In this document: positions 55,663-63,693 of the stretch, in pieces
Numbering within the stretch: the first letter of the stretch is position 1
How the letters are laid out: each line of letters opens with the position of its first letter
From: Pseudobutyrivibrio sp. YE44
GTDB lineage: Bacteria > Bacillota > Clostridia > Lachnospirales > Lachnospiraceae
Reading direction: 5' to 3'
DNA: 64,000 bases
Assembly (NCBI RefSeq): GCF_900104335.1
Contig: NZ_FMXT01000003.1
Span: forward strand, 124,001-188,000
The notes under the pieces: generated by a model
What the model was told of the DNA's origin: nothing
What the model saw: the letters and a program-made list of their open reading frames with translations, nothing else
Databases searched by the model: none
Translations under genes and position numbers: made by a program

Positions 55663-55675
55663 GAAAACGATTAAG
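55663..55675. promoter_or_regulatory. LacI-type operator copy 1 (GAAAACGATTAAG)
   Basis: An exact 13-base word repeated at 55904-55916. It lies in the leader of the cellobiose phosphorylase gene, downstream of that gene's -10. Confidence 0.55.
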
Positions 55676-55720
55676 TAGTAGAGAGCGGTAATAAAGTCAT
55701 TATATAAAACGAAGGAGCCG

Positions 55721-55730
55721 TAAACGTTTA
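55721..55730. promoter_or_regulatory. LacI-type operator, perfect palindrome TAAACGTTTA
   Basis: The 10-base palindrome shares the AAACGnTT core with the other two sites and overlaps the expected -35 region of the phosphorylase promoter. The rest of the 55607-55947 gap contains a further weak site (AAAACGCTTG, 55861 region) and no gene. Confidence 0.6.
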
Positions 55731-55903
55731 AGTGAACAGGCATACTTCTTCCACTAAAAGCATAACATATACGGGATAAATTGCAATTAGGGACCTTGAT
55801 TTTTGTTGAAAATGTACTAAAATAGTATACGAAACTCTCACGAAAAGACAAATTTTCGAAAAACGCTTGTAGACAGACTTAAAAGGTGTTATTTTTAAGT
55901 TGC

Positions 55904-55916
55904 GAAAACGATTAAG
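55904..55916. promoter_or_regulatory. LacI-type operator copy 2 (GAAAACGATTAAG)
   Basis: Exact repeat of 55663-55675, 31 bases before the regulator start codon, suggesting autoregulation and control of the ABC operon. Confidence 0.55.
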
Positions 55917-55947
55917 GGAGTTAATACTTTACATCAGGGAGAGAGCA

Positions 55948-56961
55948 ATGGTTTCATTGAAAGACATTGCATCAGAATGTGGTGTTTCTATAGCAACAGT
56001 CAGTAAAGCTTTGAATGATCACAGTGATATTGGTGCAGAAACAAAGGTGAGAATTCGCAATGCTGCGAAAACAATGGGATATGTTCCAAATGCTGCAGCA
56101 AAATCCATGAAGACAAATCGTACTCATAATATAGGAGTCCTTTTTATGGATGATGCAAACAGTGGTTTGACCCACGATTTCTTCGCAGGGGTTCTCGAAA
56201 GTTTCAAAAGAGAAGTTGAAAAAGAGGGGTACGATATAACTTTTATCTCTAACGATAGAAGTAGACCAGGTCGAGCAAGCTATTTAGAGCATGCAAGATA
56301 CAGAAGGTTCGATGGAGTAATAATTGCAAATGTTCACTTCGATGACCCTGAAGTGGTAGAACTGGTAAAAAGCAATATCCCGGTGGTTACAATCGATCAT
56401 ATTTATAATGAAACAACCACAATCCTTTCGGATAACGTTAGTGGAATGTCAGATTTAGTTGATTTTGTTGTAGCTGCTGGCCATACAAAGATAGCTTATA
56501 TACACGGAGTTGACTCATCTACAACTAACTTGAGATTGGTTACCTTCAATAGAAAGCTAGAAGAACATGGAATAGATATTCCGGAGGAGTACATAAAGGA
56601 ATCTCCATATAGAGATACCCACGGTGCTTACGAAAAGACGTTAGAGCTGCTTAAGCTTAGAACTCGTCCAACTTGCATTTTCTATCCAGATGATTATGCA
56701 ACCTACGGCGGAATGCGAGCTATAGCTGAAAGGGGCTTGAAGGTTCCGGATGATATTTCGGTAGTAGGTTTTGATGGAATTAAGGTAGCAAGACATATTC
56801 GTCCTCGCCTTACAACCTACAGACAGAACACGGAAGAGCTCGGAACTTTAGCAGCGAAGAACTTGGTGGATTTAATAGAAAGACCAAAGACAACATTAGT
56901 TCAACAGGTTGTTGTTAAAGGAACTCTTTTAGAGGGGGATACCCTAAAAAAACTTAACTAG
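55948..56961 (+). CDS. LacI-family regulator of the cellobiose module
   Basis: 337 residues: helix-turn-helix VSLKDIASECGVSIATVSKA, hinge YVPNAAAKSMKTN, and a PBP1-like ligand domain. I start at ATG 55948, preceded by GGGAGAG; longer in-frame starts would run through the operator. It stands between divergent GH94 and ABC transporter genes, surrounded by AAACG-type operators, so it most likely controls both in response to cellobiose or a related sugar. A CebR-like role is inferred from context. Confidence 0.85.
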   Translation: MVSLKDIASECGVSIATVSKALNDHSDIGAETKVRIRNAAKTMGYVPNAAAKSMKTNRTHNIGVLFMDDANSGLTHDFFAGVLESFKREVEKEGYDITFISNDRSRPGRASYLEHARYRRFDGVIIANVHFDDPEVVELVKSNIPVVTIDHIYNETTTILSDNVSGMSDLVDFVVAAGHTKIAYIHGVDSSTTNLRLVTFNRKLEEHGIDIPEEYIKESPYRDTHGAYEKTLELLKLRTRPTCIFYPDDYATYGGMRAIAERGLKVPDDISVVGFDGIKVARHIRPRLTTYRQNTEELGTLAAKNLVDLIERPKTTLVQQVVVKGTLLEGDTLKKLN

Positions 56962-57049
56962 GCATTTGGTTGAGAAATCAACTTGTTATAAATGCGGATA
57001 CCTTAATAAGGGCTACAAGCCAACGAAAATTTTTTGGGAGGAACAAAAG

Positions 57050-58450
57050 ATGAAAAGAAGAATGGTAAGTTTGCTAGCAATGGCAACAATGACCGCAACA
57101 ATGTTTGCAGGATGTGGTAACTCAAGTGATAACAGCGGTTCAGCAGAGCAGGCAGCACCTGCTACAGCAGAAGAAATTGATGCTGAGGCAGCTGCAGTTG
57201 AGCTTCCTGAAGACACAGGTAAAGTGCTCAACATCCACTGCTGGAATGATGAGTTCCAGACAAGACTTAAGGATCACTATCCAGGATACGAAGAAGTTGA
57301 TGCTACACATGGTAAGATTGGTGATGTTGAAGTAGTTTGGACAATGACTCCTTCTACAGACAATGCATACCAGAACAACCTTGATGACGCTCTTCTTAAG
57401 CAGGCAGATGTTTCTGATGATGAGAAGGTTGACCTTTTCCTTGTAGAAGCTGACTATGCTCTTAAGTATGTTGATGAGGATGTAACTATTCCTTTATCAG
57501 AGCTTGGTATCACATCTGATCAGCTTGCAGATCAGTACACATATACACAGAGCATCGTAACAGATAGCACTGGTAGACTTAAGGGTTCTTCATGGCAGGC
57601 TTGCTCAGCTGGTCTTATCTACAACAGAGAGGCAGCTAAGGAAGTTCTTGGCACAGATGATCCTGATGAAGTTCAGGCATTAGTTTCTGATTGGGATAAG
57701 TACAATGAAACAGCGCAGAAGATTGCTGATGCTGGTTATACAATGTGTTCAGCAATGGATACATATCGTACATACTCTAACAACGTATCTGGCCCATGGG
57801 TACAGGACGGAAAGCTTGTTATCGACCCTAACATTGAGAAGTGGATCGATGATTCAAAGACTCTTGTAGATGCAAAGGTTGAGGATACAGATGATCTTTG
57901 GAGCGATGACTGGGGCAAGGGAAAGAATCCTGAAGGAAAGGTATTCTGCTACTTTGGACCAGCTTGGTTCTTCAACTTCTGCCTTAACGCAGATGACTCA
58001 GCTTCAATCGCTAGCAAGGGTGGCTGGGGATACTGTGTAGGACCTCAGTCATACTTCTGGGGTGGTACATGGATCTGCGCAGCAACAGGTACAGACAATG
58101 CTAACCTTGTAAAGGATATCATCCTTACAATGACAACAGATCAGAAGGTTCTTAAGGACATCGCTATGAAGGATCAGGATTGTGTAAACAGCAAGACTGT
58201 TCTTGCAGAGCTCGCAGGTTCTGAAGATGGTAACATCGCACTTCTTGGTGGACAGAATCCATACAAGCAGCTTGCAGAAGGTGCTGAGAAGATCGACCTT
58301 TCAAACCTTTCAAAGTATGATCAGGGTTGTACAGAAGAGTTAGAGAAGGCTATGAAGAACTACTTCCTTGGAAACGCTACAAAGGATGAAGCTATTGCAG
58401 CATTCAAGAAGGCAGTTTCAGAGAAGTATCCAGACATCTCAGTAGACTAA
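57050..58450 (+). CDS. Sugar ABC transporter substrate-binding lipoprotein (probably cello-oligosaccharide)
   Basis: 466 residues with lipobox FAGC (Cys22), a short linker, and a family 1 solute-binding domain (VLNIHCWNDEFQTRLKDHYP; aromatic-rich ligand region YCVGPQSYFWGGTWIC). GGGAGG precedes ATG 57050. The gene follows the LacI regulator and precedes two permeases. Codon bias toward CAG and CTT and high alanine content fit strong expression, as for the malE-like gene. Specificity is inferred from the adjacent GH94 gene. Confidence 0.82.
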   Translation: MKRRMVSLLAMATMTATMFAGCGNSSDNSGSAEQAAPATAEEIDAEAAAVELPEDTGKVLNIHCWNDEFQTRLKDHYPGYEEVDATHGKIGDVEVVWTMTPSTDNAYQNNLDDALLKQADVSDDEKVDLFLVEADYALKYVDEDVTIPLSELGITSDQLADQYTYTQSIVTDSTGRLKGSSWQACSAGLIYNREAAKEVLGTDDPDEVQALVSDWDKYNETAQKIADAGYTMCSAMDTYRTYSNNVSGPWVQDGKLVIDPNIEKWIDDSKTLVDAKVEDTDDLWSDDWGKGKNPEGKVFCYFGPAWFFNFCLNADDSASIASKGGWGYCVGPQSYFWGGTWICAATGTDNANLVKDIILTMTTDQKVLKDIAMKDQDCVNSKTVLAELAGSEDGNIALLGGQNPYKQLAEGAEKIDLSNLSKYDQGCTEELEKAMKNYFLGNATKDEAIAAFKKAVSEKYPDISVD

Positions 58451-58471
58451 TTAACTAGCGGATTATAACAA

Positions 58472-58516
58472 TTAATATGTGGGGGCGTGTGGGATTACCT
58501 ATGCGCCCCATATTAA
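58472..58516 (+). promoter_or_regulatory. Stem-loop between binding-protein and permease genes
   Basis: AATATGTGGGGGCG pairs, with one bulge, with CGCCCCATATT across a loop. No T tract follows, so it is more likely an mRNA-stabilising or processing hairpin than a full terminator. Confidence 0.55.
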
Positions 58517-58537
58517 AGAAACAAAAAGGGAGCACTT

Positions 58538-59443
58538 ATGAACAAGAAGAGCAAAGTAGTTCGATATAACAAGTGGGGGTACATCTTTTTATTACCATTT
58601 ATTGTTATATATTTGGTATTCCAGATGGTTCCGTTGGTAACAACAATCTATAATTCCTTCTTTGAGAATTATCGTTCTGGATTATCGCAGATTGGTCCTA
58701 ATTTTATAGGGCTTGAGAATTACGTTACTATTTTCACTAATGGTGATTTGCCTACATATTTTAGCAACACAATGATTATGTGGATTATGGGGTTTGTTCC
58801 ACAGATTATTCTTTCGCTTCTTTTGGGAGCATGGTTCACAGATCCATCCCTTAGATTGAAATGTCAGGGATTCTTTAAGACAGTAATTTATTTGCCAAAC
58901 TTAATTATGGCATCAGCATTCGCAATGTTGTTCTTTACATTGTTTTCAGATTCTGGCCCAATCAACTCAATGTTAATGCAGATTGGGGTATTCAGTGAGG
59001 CATACAAGTTTATGAGCAACGTATGGTCAGTACGTTCTTTGGTAGCTACAATGAACTGCCTCATGTGGTTTGGAAATACGACAATTCTTCTGATGGCTGG
59101 TATGATGGGTATTGATCCATCTCTATTTGAGGCAGCTCAGGTAGATGGGGCAACAGCTACTCAGATTTTCTATAAGATTACATTACCTCTGCTTAAGCCT
59201 ATTCTTATTTACGTTATGATTACATCATTAATCGGTGGTTTACAGATGTTTGATGTTCCACAGATTTTAACAAACGGAACAGGTGACCCAATGCGTTCAT
59301 CAATGACACTTATCATGTACTTGAACAAGCACTTATTTAGTAAGAACTTTGGTATGGCCGGAGCGCTTTCAGTGTATCTCTTTGTAATCACAGGTATACT
59401 TAGCTTGATTGTATACAAATTTACAACTAAAGAGGATAAATAA
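58538..59443 (+). CDS. Sugar ABC transporter permease 1
   Basis: 301 residues with six membrane helices and EAA loop EAAQVDGATATQIFYKI followed by TLPLLKP. It is a CUT1 permease, the MalF-equivalent in short form. GGGAGC precedes ATG. Lies between the binding protein and permease 2; no ATPase is encoded in the cluster. Confidence 0.87.
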   Translation: MNKKSKVVRYNKWGYIFLLPFIVIYLVFQMVPLVTTIYNSFFENYRSGLSQIGPNFIGLENYVTIFTNGDLPTYFSNTMIMWIMGFVPQIILSLLLGAWFTDPSLRLKCQGFFKTVIYLPNLIMASAFAMLFFTLFSDSGPINSMLMQIGVFSEAYKFMSNVWSVRSLVATMNCLMWFGNTTILLMAGMMGIDPSLFEAAQVDGATATQIFYKITLPLLKPILIYVMITSLIGGLQMFDVPQILTNGTGDPMRSSMTLIMYLNKHLFSKNFGMAGALSVYLFVITGILSLIVYKFTTKEDK

Positions 59444-59481
59444 GCGGATAATTACTATATAAGAATAGAGAGGATAATATT

Positions 59482-60357
59482 ATGGCAGCAAATACAAATA
59501 ATATGGCGGGGCAGGCTGAAAAGGGTGCTTCGATTCATGCTAGAAGAGTAATAGCATATTTGGTATTGGCGATTATTTCGTTCATATGCTTGTTTTGGTT
59601 TTATGTGTTATTTATAAATGCAACAAGAAGTAATTCTGAGTTAAGTTTAGGTTTCACTCCTGTGCCAAGTAAATTCTTAGGACAAAACTGGACTAACTTA
59701 AAGAACGGAGAGTTACCTATCTTTACTGGTATGCTTAACTCACTTATAATCGCTATTTTGACAGCGACCTTTGCAACATACTTTTCAACAATGACAGCAT
59801 ACGCTATTCATGCTTATGATTTTAAGTTGAAGAAGTTTATGTTTACATTTATACTTGCGGTTATGATGATTCCAACACAGGTTACAGCTCTTGGTTTCAT
59901 CAAGTTGATTCAGAACATTGGATTAGACAATAGTGCTATTCCTCTTATTGTTCCAGCAATCGCTTCACCAGCAGTATTCTTTTATATGAAGCAATACATG
60001 GATTCAACACTTCCTCTTTCGTTGATAGAGGCAGCGCGAATTGATGGCTCGGGTGAATTCAGAACCTTCAATAGTATTGTAGTTCCACTTATGAAGCCAG
60101 CTATTGCTGTTCAGGCAATCTTTAGTTTCGTAGGTAGCTGGAATAACTACTTCACTCCTGCGCTTGTTTTGCATGATGCAGAAAAGAAGACACTTCCTAT
60201 TTTGATTGCACAGTTACGTAACGCTGACTACCTTAAGTTTGATATGGGCCAGGTATATATGATGATAGCATTCTCTATTTTCCCAGTTATCGTTGTATAC
60301 CTTCTCCTTTCAAGATATATCGTAGGTGGTGTAACCTTAGGTGGTGTGAAGGGCTAG
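59482..60357 (+). CDS. Sugar ABC transporter permease 2
   Basis: 291 residues with six membrane helices and EAA loop EAARIDGSGEFRTFNSI followed by VPLMKP; the MalG-equivalent ending GGVTLGGVKG. AGAGG precedes ATG. The cytosolic N-terminus of about 25 residues precedes the first helix. It pairs with permease 1. Confidence 0.87.
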   Translation: MAANTNNMAGQAEKGASIHARRVIAYLVLAIISFICLFWFYVLFINATRSNSELSLGFTPVPSKFLGQNWTNLKNGELPIFTGMLNSLIIAILTATFATYFSTMTAYAIHAYDFKLKKFMFTFILAVMMIPTQVTALGFIKLIQNIGLDNSAIPLIVPAIASPAVFFYMKQYMDSTLPLSLIEAARIDGSGEFRTFNSIVVPLMKPAIAVQAIFSFVGSWNNYFTPALVLHDAEKKTLPILIAQLRNADYLKFDMGQVYMMIAFSIFPVIVVYLLLSRYIVGGVTLGGVKG

Positions 60358-60405
60358 CAATTTGCATGGGCCAGCCTTCCCACTAACAAGAAAAATGTAA
60401 ATATT

Positions 60406-60476
60406 AAAAAGACTTGACAGTTCTTGCGTCGTGTGATAAATTTAGCTAGCGACTAAGAAAAGCAGGTCTTTTTTTT
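60406..60476 (+). terminator. Possible long-loop terminator of the ABC operon
   Basis: AAAAAGACTTG (60406-60416) can pair with CAGGTCTTTTT (60463-60473), followed by more T. The loop of 46 bases contains the promoter of the next operon. Confidence 0.4.
60414..60442 (+). promoter_or_regulatory. Promoter of rpmG-secE-nusG
   Basis: TTGACA (60414-60419), 17 bases, TAAATT (60437-60442). The hairpin CTCATCA/TGATGAG lies in the leader at about 60492-60517. Confidence 0.7.
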
Positions 60477-60563
60477 ATGCTCTTTTTTCGCCTCATCAAA
60501 TTGTTCGCTATGATGAGTGAGTGTAAGTGAGACCAAAGTAGAAATTTAACGGAGGTGGAAGTT

Positions 60564-60713
60564 GTGCGCACAAAGATAACATTAGCTTGTACAGAATGCA
60601 AGCAGCGTAATTACAACATGACAAAAGACAAGAAGACACACCCTGACAGAATGGAAACAAAGAAGTACTGCAGATTCTGCAAGACTCACACATTGCACAA
60701 AGAGACAAAATAG
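60564..60713 (+). CDS. rpmG: Ribosomal protein bL33
   Basis: A 49-residue protein, [18 protein letters not shown] to [17 protein letters not shown], with both CxxC pairs, so the zinc-binding form. The GTG start is 7 bases after GGAGGT. It is the first gene of the rpmG-secE-nusG unit, as in other Firmicutes. Confidence 0.95.
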   Translation: MRTKITLACTECKQRNYNMTKDKKTHPDRMETKKYCRFCKTHTLHKETK

Positions 60714-60731
60714 TCAATCGGAGGTGCGATT

Positions 60732-60929
60732 ATGACAGAAGAGAAGAAAACCAAGTCAGGTCGTTTAGCAGGGCTCAAGTCTGAGTTTAACAAGATCGTT
60801 TGGGCTGACCCTACAGACGTGTCAAAACAGACAACAGCAGTAGTTGCTGTGTCAGTAGTTGTAGCAGTGATCATCATCGTGTTAGATGCAGTGATCAACA
60901 AAGGTGTAAATATCCTAGTTAATTTATAA
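60732..60929 (+). CDS. secE: Preprotein translocase subunit SecE
   Basis: 65 residues with the SecE pattern: an amphipathic helix (RLAGLKSEFNKIVWADPTDVSKQT) followed by one membrane helix (TAVVAVSVVVAVIIIVLDAVI). It clamps SecY in the Sec channel. GGAGG precedes ATG, 18 bases after rpmG. Confidence 0.93.
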   Translation: MTEEKKTKSGRLAGLKSEFNKIVWADPTDVSKQTTAVVAVSVVVAVIIIVLDAVINKGVNILVNL

Positions 60930-60943
60930 TGGAGGCATCAAAT

Positions 60944-61474
60944 ATGGCAGAGGCAAAGTGGTATGTAGTTCATACTTACTCAGGCTATGAGAACAAAGTC
61001 AAGACAAACATTGAAAAGGCTATCGAGACACAGCATCTCGAGGAGCAGATACTTGATGTACGAGTACCTATGGTTGAGGTTACCGAAACTAAGGATGGCG
61101 TAAAGAAGCAAGTTTCTAAGAAGATGTACCCTGGTTACGTTCTTATTGAGATGATTATGAATGATGAAACCTGGTACGTTGTCAGAAATACCAGAGGTGT
61201 TACAGGCTTCGTTGGACCAGGAAGTAAGCCAGTGCCATTGTCAGACGCTGAAGTTAAGGCATACTTACTAGGCGATAACACTGAAAAGGTCAACGTTGAG
61301 GTAGACTTCGAGGTTGGTGATACTCTTAGCGTTATCGACGGTACCTGGAAAGATACTGTTGGTGTTGTTAAGTCTATCAACGCTAAGAAGCAGACAGTTA
61401 CAATCAGCGTTGAAATGTTCGGACGTGAAACACCAGTAGAGATTGATTTCACAGACGTACGCAAAATGGATTAA
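60944..61474 (+). CDS. nusG: Transcription termination/antitermination factor NusG
   Basis: 176 residues: NGN domain (KWYVVHTYSGYENKVKTNIE; YPGYVLIEMIMNDETWYVVRNTRGVTGFVG) and KOW domain (FEVGDTLSVIDGTWKDTVGVVKSI). It binds RNA polymerase and modulates pausing and termination. I choose ATG 60944, 7 bases after GGAGG; ATG 60929 overlaps the secE stop and lies before that site. Confidence 0.95.
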   Translation: MAEAKWYVVHTYSGYENKVKTNIEKAIETQHLEEQILDVRVPMVEVTETKDGVKKQVSKKMYPGYVLIEMIMNDETWYVVRNTRGVTGFVGPGSKPVPLSDAEVKAYLLGDNTEKVNVEVDFEVGDTLSVIDGTWKDTVGVVKSINAKKQTVTISVEMFGRETPVEIDFTDVRKMD

Positions 61475-61527
61475 ATCAGCATCATTGTAAATGGATATGC
61501 TGATGCATATTAATCAGGAGGAATATC

Positions 61528-61953
61528 ATGGCAAAGAAAATTGAAGGCTATATCAAGTTGCAGATTCCAGCAGGCAAGGCTACACCAGCCCCACCAGTTG
61601 GTCCAGCACTTGGTCAGCACGGTGTAAACATCGTGGAGTTTACAAAGCAGTTTAACGCAAAGACAGCAGATATGGGCGACACAATCGTTCCTACAATCAT
61701 CACTGTTTATGCAGATAGAAGCTTCAGCTTCATCACAAAGACTCCACCAGCAGCTGTTCTTATTAAGAAGGCTTGCAAGATCCAGAAGGCATCTGGTGTA
61801 CCTAACAAGACAAAGGTAGCAAAGATCACAAAGGCTCAGGTTCAGGAAATCGCAGAGACAAAGATGCCTGACCTTAACGCAGCTTCACTTGAGGCAGCTA
61901 TGAGCATGATCGAAGGAACATGTAGATCAATGGGCGTTGAGGTTGTTGACTAA
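61528..61953 (+). CDS. rplK: Ribosomal protein uL11
   Basis: 141 residues, standard length, with [20 protein letters not shown] and [16 protein letters not shown] and the C-terminal rRNA-binding domain. Part of the GTPase-associated centre. AGGAGG precedes ATG. Confidence 0.97.
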   Translation: MAKKIEGYIKLQIPAGKATPAPPVGPALGQHGVNIVEFTKQFNAKTADMGDTIVPTIITVYADRSFSFITKTPPAAVLIKKACKIQKASGVPNKTKVAKITKAQVQEIAETKMPDLNAASLEAAMSMIEGTCRSMGVEVVD

Positions 61954-61999
61954 TCAGCAGCGTAGCGAAAACAACGTTCTTACTATTAACTATTTTTGA

Positions 62000-62027
62000 G
62001 TGGGAGAGCTTAGGCTCGATTAACCAC
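62000..62027 (+). promoter_or_regulatory. Leader hairpin before rplA, possible L1-binding site
   Basis: GTGG/CCAC enclose an internal loop and a GAGC-TTAG-GCTC hairpin immediately before the rplA ribosome binding site. The position suggests translational feedback by L1; this is inference. Confidence 0.4.
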
Positions 62028-62038
62028 AGGAGGTAAAC

Positions 62039-62734
62039 ATGAAAAGAGGAAAGAAATACGTTGCAGCTGTTAGCTCATACGACAAGTCAGTTGCATACGA
62101 TCCAGCAGAAGCAATCGCTCAGGTAAAGAAGAATGCTACTGCAAAATTTGATGAGACAATTGAGGCTCATATCAGAACTGGTTGTGACGGACGTCACGCA
62201 GAGCAGCAAATCCGTGGTGCTGTTGTACTTCCACACGGAACTGGTAAGTCAGTTAGAGTTTTAGTATTCGCTAAGGGTGCTAAGCTTGACGAGGCTCAGG
62301 CTGCTGGTGCTGATTTCGTTGGTGGCGAGGAACTCATCCCAAAGATTCAGAACGAAGGTTGGGCAGAGTTTGATTCAGTAGTTGCTACACCAGACATGAT
62401 GGGTGTTGTTGGTCGTCTTGGTCGTGTACTTGGACCTAGAGGATTAATGCCAAACCCTAAGGCTGGTACAGTTACTATGGATGTTGCTAAGGCTGTTGAG
62501 GAAATCAAGGCAGGTAAGATTGAGTATAGACTTGATAAGACAAACATTATCCATGTACCTATCGGAAAGGCTTCTTTCTCAGAGGAGCAGTTAGCGGACA
62601 ACTTCCAGACTCTTATGGATGCAATCAACAAGGCTAAGCCATCAAGCTTAAAGGGTCAGTACATTAAGAGCATTTCACTTGCTCCTACAATGGGACCTGG
62701 CGTTAAGCTTAATGTTGCAAAGGTTTCAAACTAA
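62039..62734 (+). CDS. rplA: Ribosomal protein uL1
   Basis: 231 residues with [11 protein letters not shown], the signature region [20 protein letters not shown] and the conserved [11 protein letters not shown]. Binds the L1 stalk of 23S rRNA. AGGAGG precedes ATG. Co-transcribed with rplK. Confidence 0.97.
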   Translation: MKRGKKYVAAVSSYDKSVAYDPAEAIAQVKKNATAKFDETIEAHIRTGCDGRHAEQQIRGAVVLPHGTGKSVRVLVFAKGAKLDEAQAAGADFVGGEELIPKIQNEGWAEFDSVVATPDMMGVVGRLGRVLGPRGLMPNPKAGTVTMDVAKAVEEIKAGKIEYRLDKTNIIHVPIGKASFSEEQLADNFQTLMDAINKAKPSSLKGQYIKSISLAPTMGPGVKLNVAKVSN

Positions 62735-62737
62735 TTG

Positions 62738-62767
62738 TTGACAATCCAATATACATAATGATATAAT
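62738..62767 (+). promoter_or_regulatory. rplJL promoter
   Basis: TTGACA (62738-62743), 18 bases, TATAAT (62762-62767). Confidence 0.85.
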
Positions 62768-62773
62768 GCACAA

Positions 62774-62890
62774 AGTTGTTGCCGAAGACAGCAGGTGGCG
62801 CAAGCCGTAAAGAGTTAATCTCTACCAGCCGAGGACGATTAAGTATTTATCGACTAATCAACCTCTATGTCTACGGGCATAGAGGTTTTT
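62774..62890 (+). promoter_or_regulatory. Ribosomal protein L10 leader with attenuator
   Basis: The untranslated leader between the promoter and rplJ has the typical L10-leader layout (GTTGCCGAAGACAGCAGGTG, later AATCAACC) and ends in a terminator CCTCTATG/CATAGAGG plus TTTTT (62862-62890). Binding of the L10-L12 complex is known to control such leaders. Confidence 0.82.
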
Positions 62891-62942
62891 ATACTTTATC
62901 CTCATATAAGCAACACAAAATATTATAAGGAGGAAAAAATTC

Positions 62943-63515
62943 GTGGCAAAAGTTGAATTAAAGCAGCCAATAGTTGACGAGATTTCAGCACAGGTTAAAG
63001 ATGCAGCTTCAGTTGTAGTTGTTGATGCTCGTGGACTTACAGTTGCAGAAGACACACAGTTACGTAAGCAGCTTCGTGAAGCTGGTGTTACTTACAAGGT
63101 TTATAAGAACACTCTTATGAAGCGTGCTTTCGAGGGAACTGACTTTGCACAGCTTGATGATGTTCTTGAAGGACCAAGCGCAATCGCTGTATCTAAGGAA
63201 GATGCTACAGCACCAGCAAGAATCCTTGCTAAGTTTGCTAAGACAGCTCAGAATCTTGAGATTAAGGCAGGCGTTGTTGAGGGAACATTCTATGATGCAA
63301 AGGGTATGTCTGCAGTAGCAGCAGTACCAAGCAGAGAGGAACTTCTTTCAAAGTTACTTGGAAGCTTACAGTCTCCAATCACAAACTTCGCTCGCGTTCT
63401 CAACCAGATCGCAGAGCAGGGTGGTGCATCTACAGAGGCACCTGCAGCAGAGGAAGCTCCAGCAGCAGAGGCAGAGGCACCAGCAGAGGAGCCAGCTGAG
63501 GCTCCAGCAGAGTAG
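62943..63515 (+). CDS. rplJ: Ribosomal protein uL10
   Basis: 190 residues; KVELKQPIVDEISAQVKDAA, the rRNA-binding head GVTYKVYKNTLMKRAFEGT, and an alanine/glutamate-rich acidic tail. It anchors L7/L12 dimers. The GTG start has AAGGAGG upstream. The tail (EAPAAEAEAPAEEPAEAPAE) is a low-complexity extension. Confidence 0.96.
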   Translation: MAKVELKQPIVDEISAQVKDAASVVVVDARGLTVAEDTQLRKQLREAGVTYKVYKNTLMKRAFEGTDFAQLDDVLEGPSAIAVSKEDATAPARILAKFAKTAQNLEIKAGVVEGTFYDAKGMSAVAAVPSREELLSKLLGSLQSPITNFARVLNQIAEQGGASTEAPAAEEAPAAEAEAPAEEPAEAPAE

Positions 63516-63531
63516 ACTCATTCAGAGCCAA

Positions 63532-63582
63532 GTAAATTTTAGAAGAATTTTGATGCTTGCATCATAAATTAAGATAAAATTT
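63532..63582 (+). promoter_or_regulatory. Stem-loop between rplJ and rplL
   Basis: TAAATTTTA pairs with TAAAATTTA, enclosing a GATG-CTTG-CATC hairpin. It lacks a T tract. A role in mRNA processing or rplL over-expression is possible. Confidence 0.4.
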
Positions 63583-63693
63583 ATTTGGTGAGAACAAATT
63601 ATGAGCAAAAGGAAAGCTTTGAAAAAGCGATTTTGCGAATAATTTCTGAATGAGATGATATTATTAATTAGAATTTAATGGAGGAAAATAATC

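Noticed and set aside
60358-60563. tRNA gene upstream of rpmG, as in some Firmicutes
   Set aside because: No cloverleaf or T-arm GTTCRAN sequence was found.
63601-63642. Short ORF encoding a basic 13-residue peptide between rplJ and rplL
   Set aside because: It has only a weak ribosome binding site and nothing else supports it.
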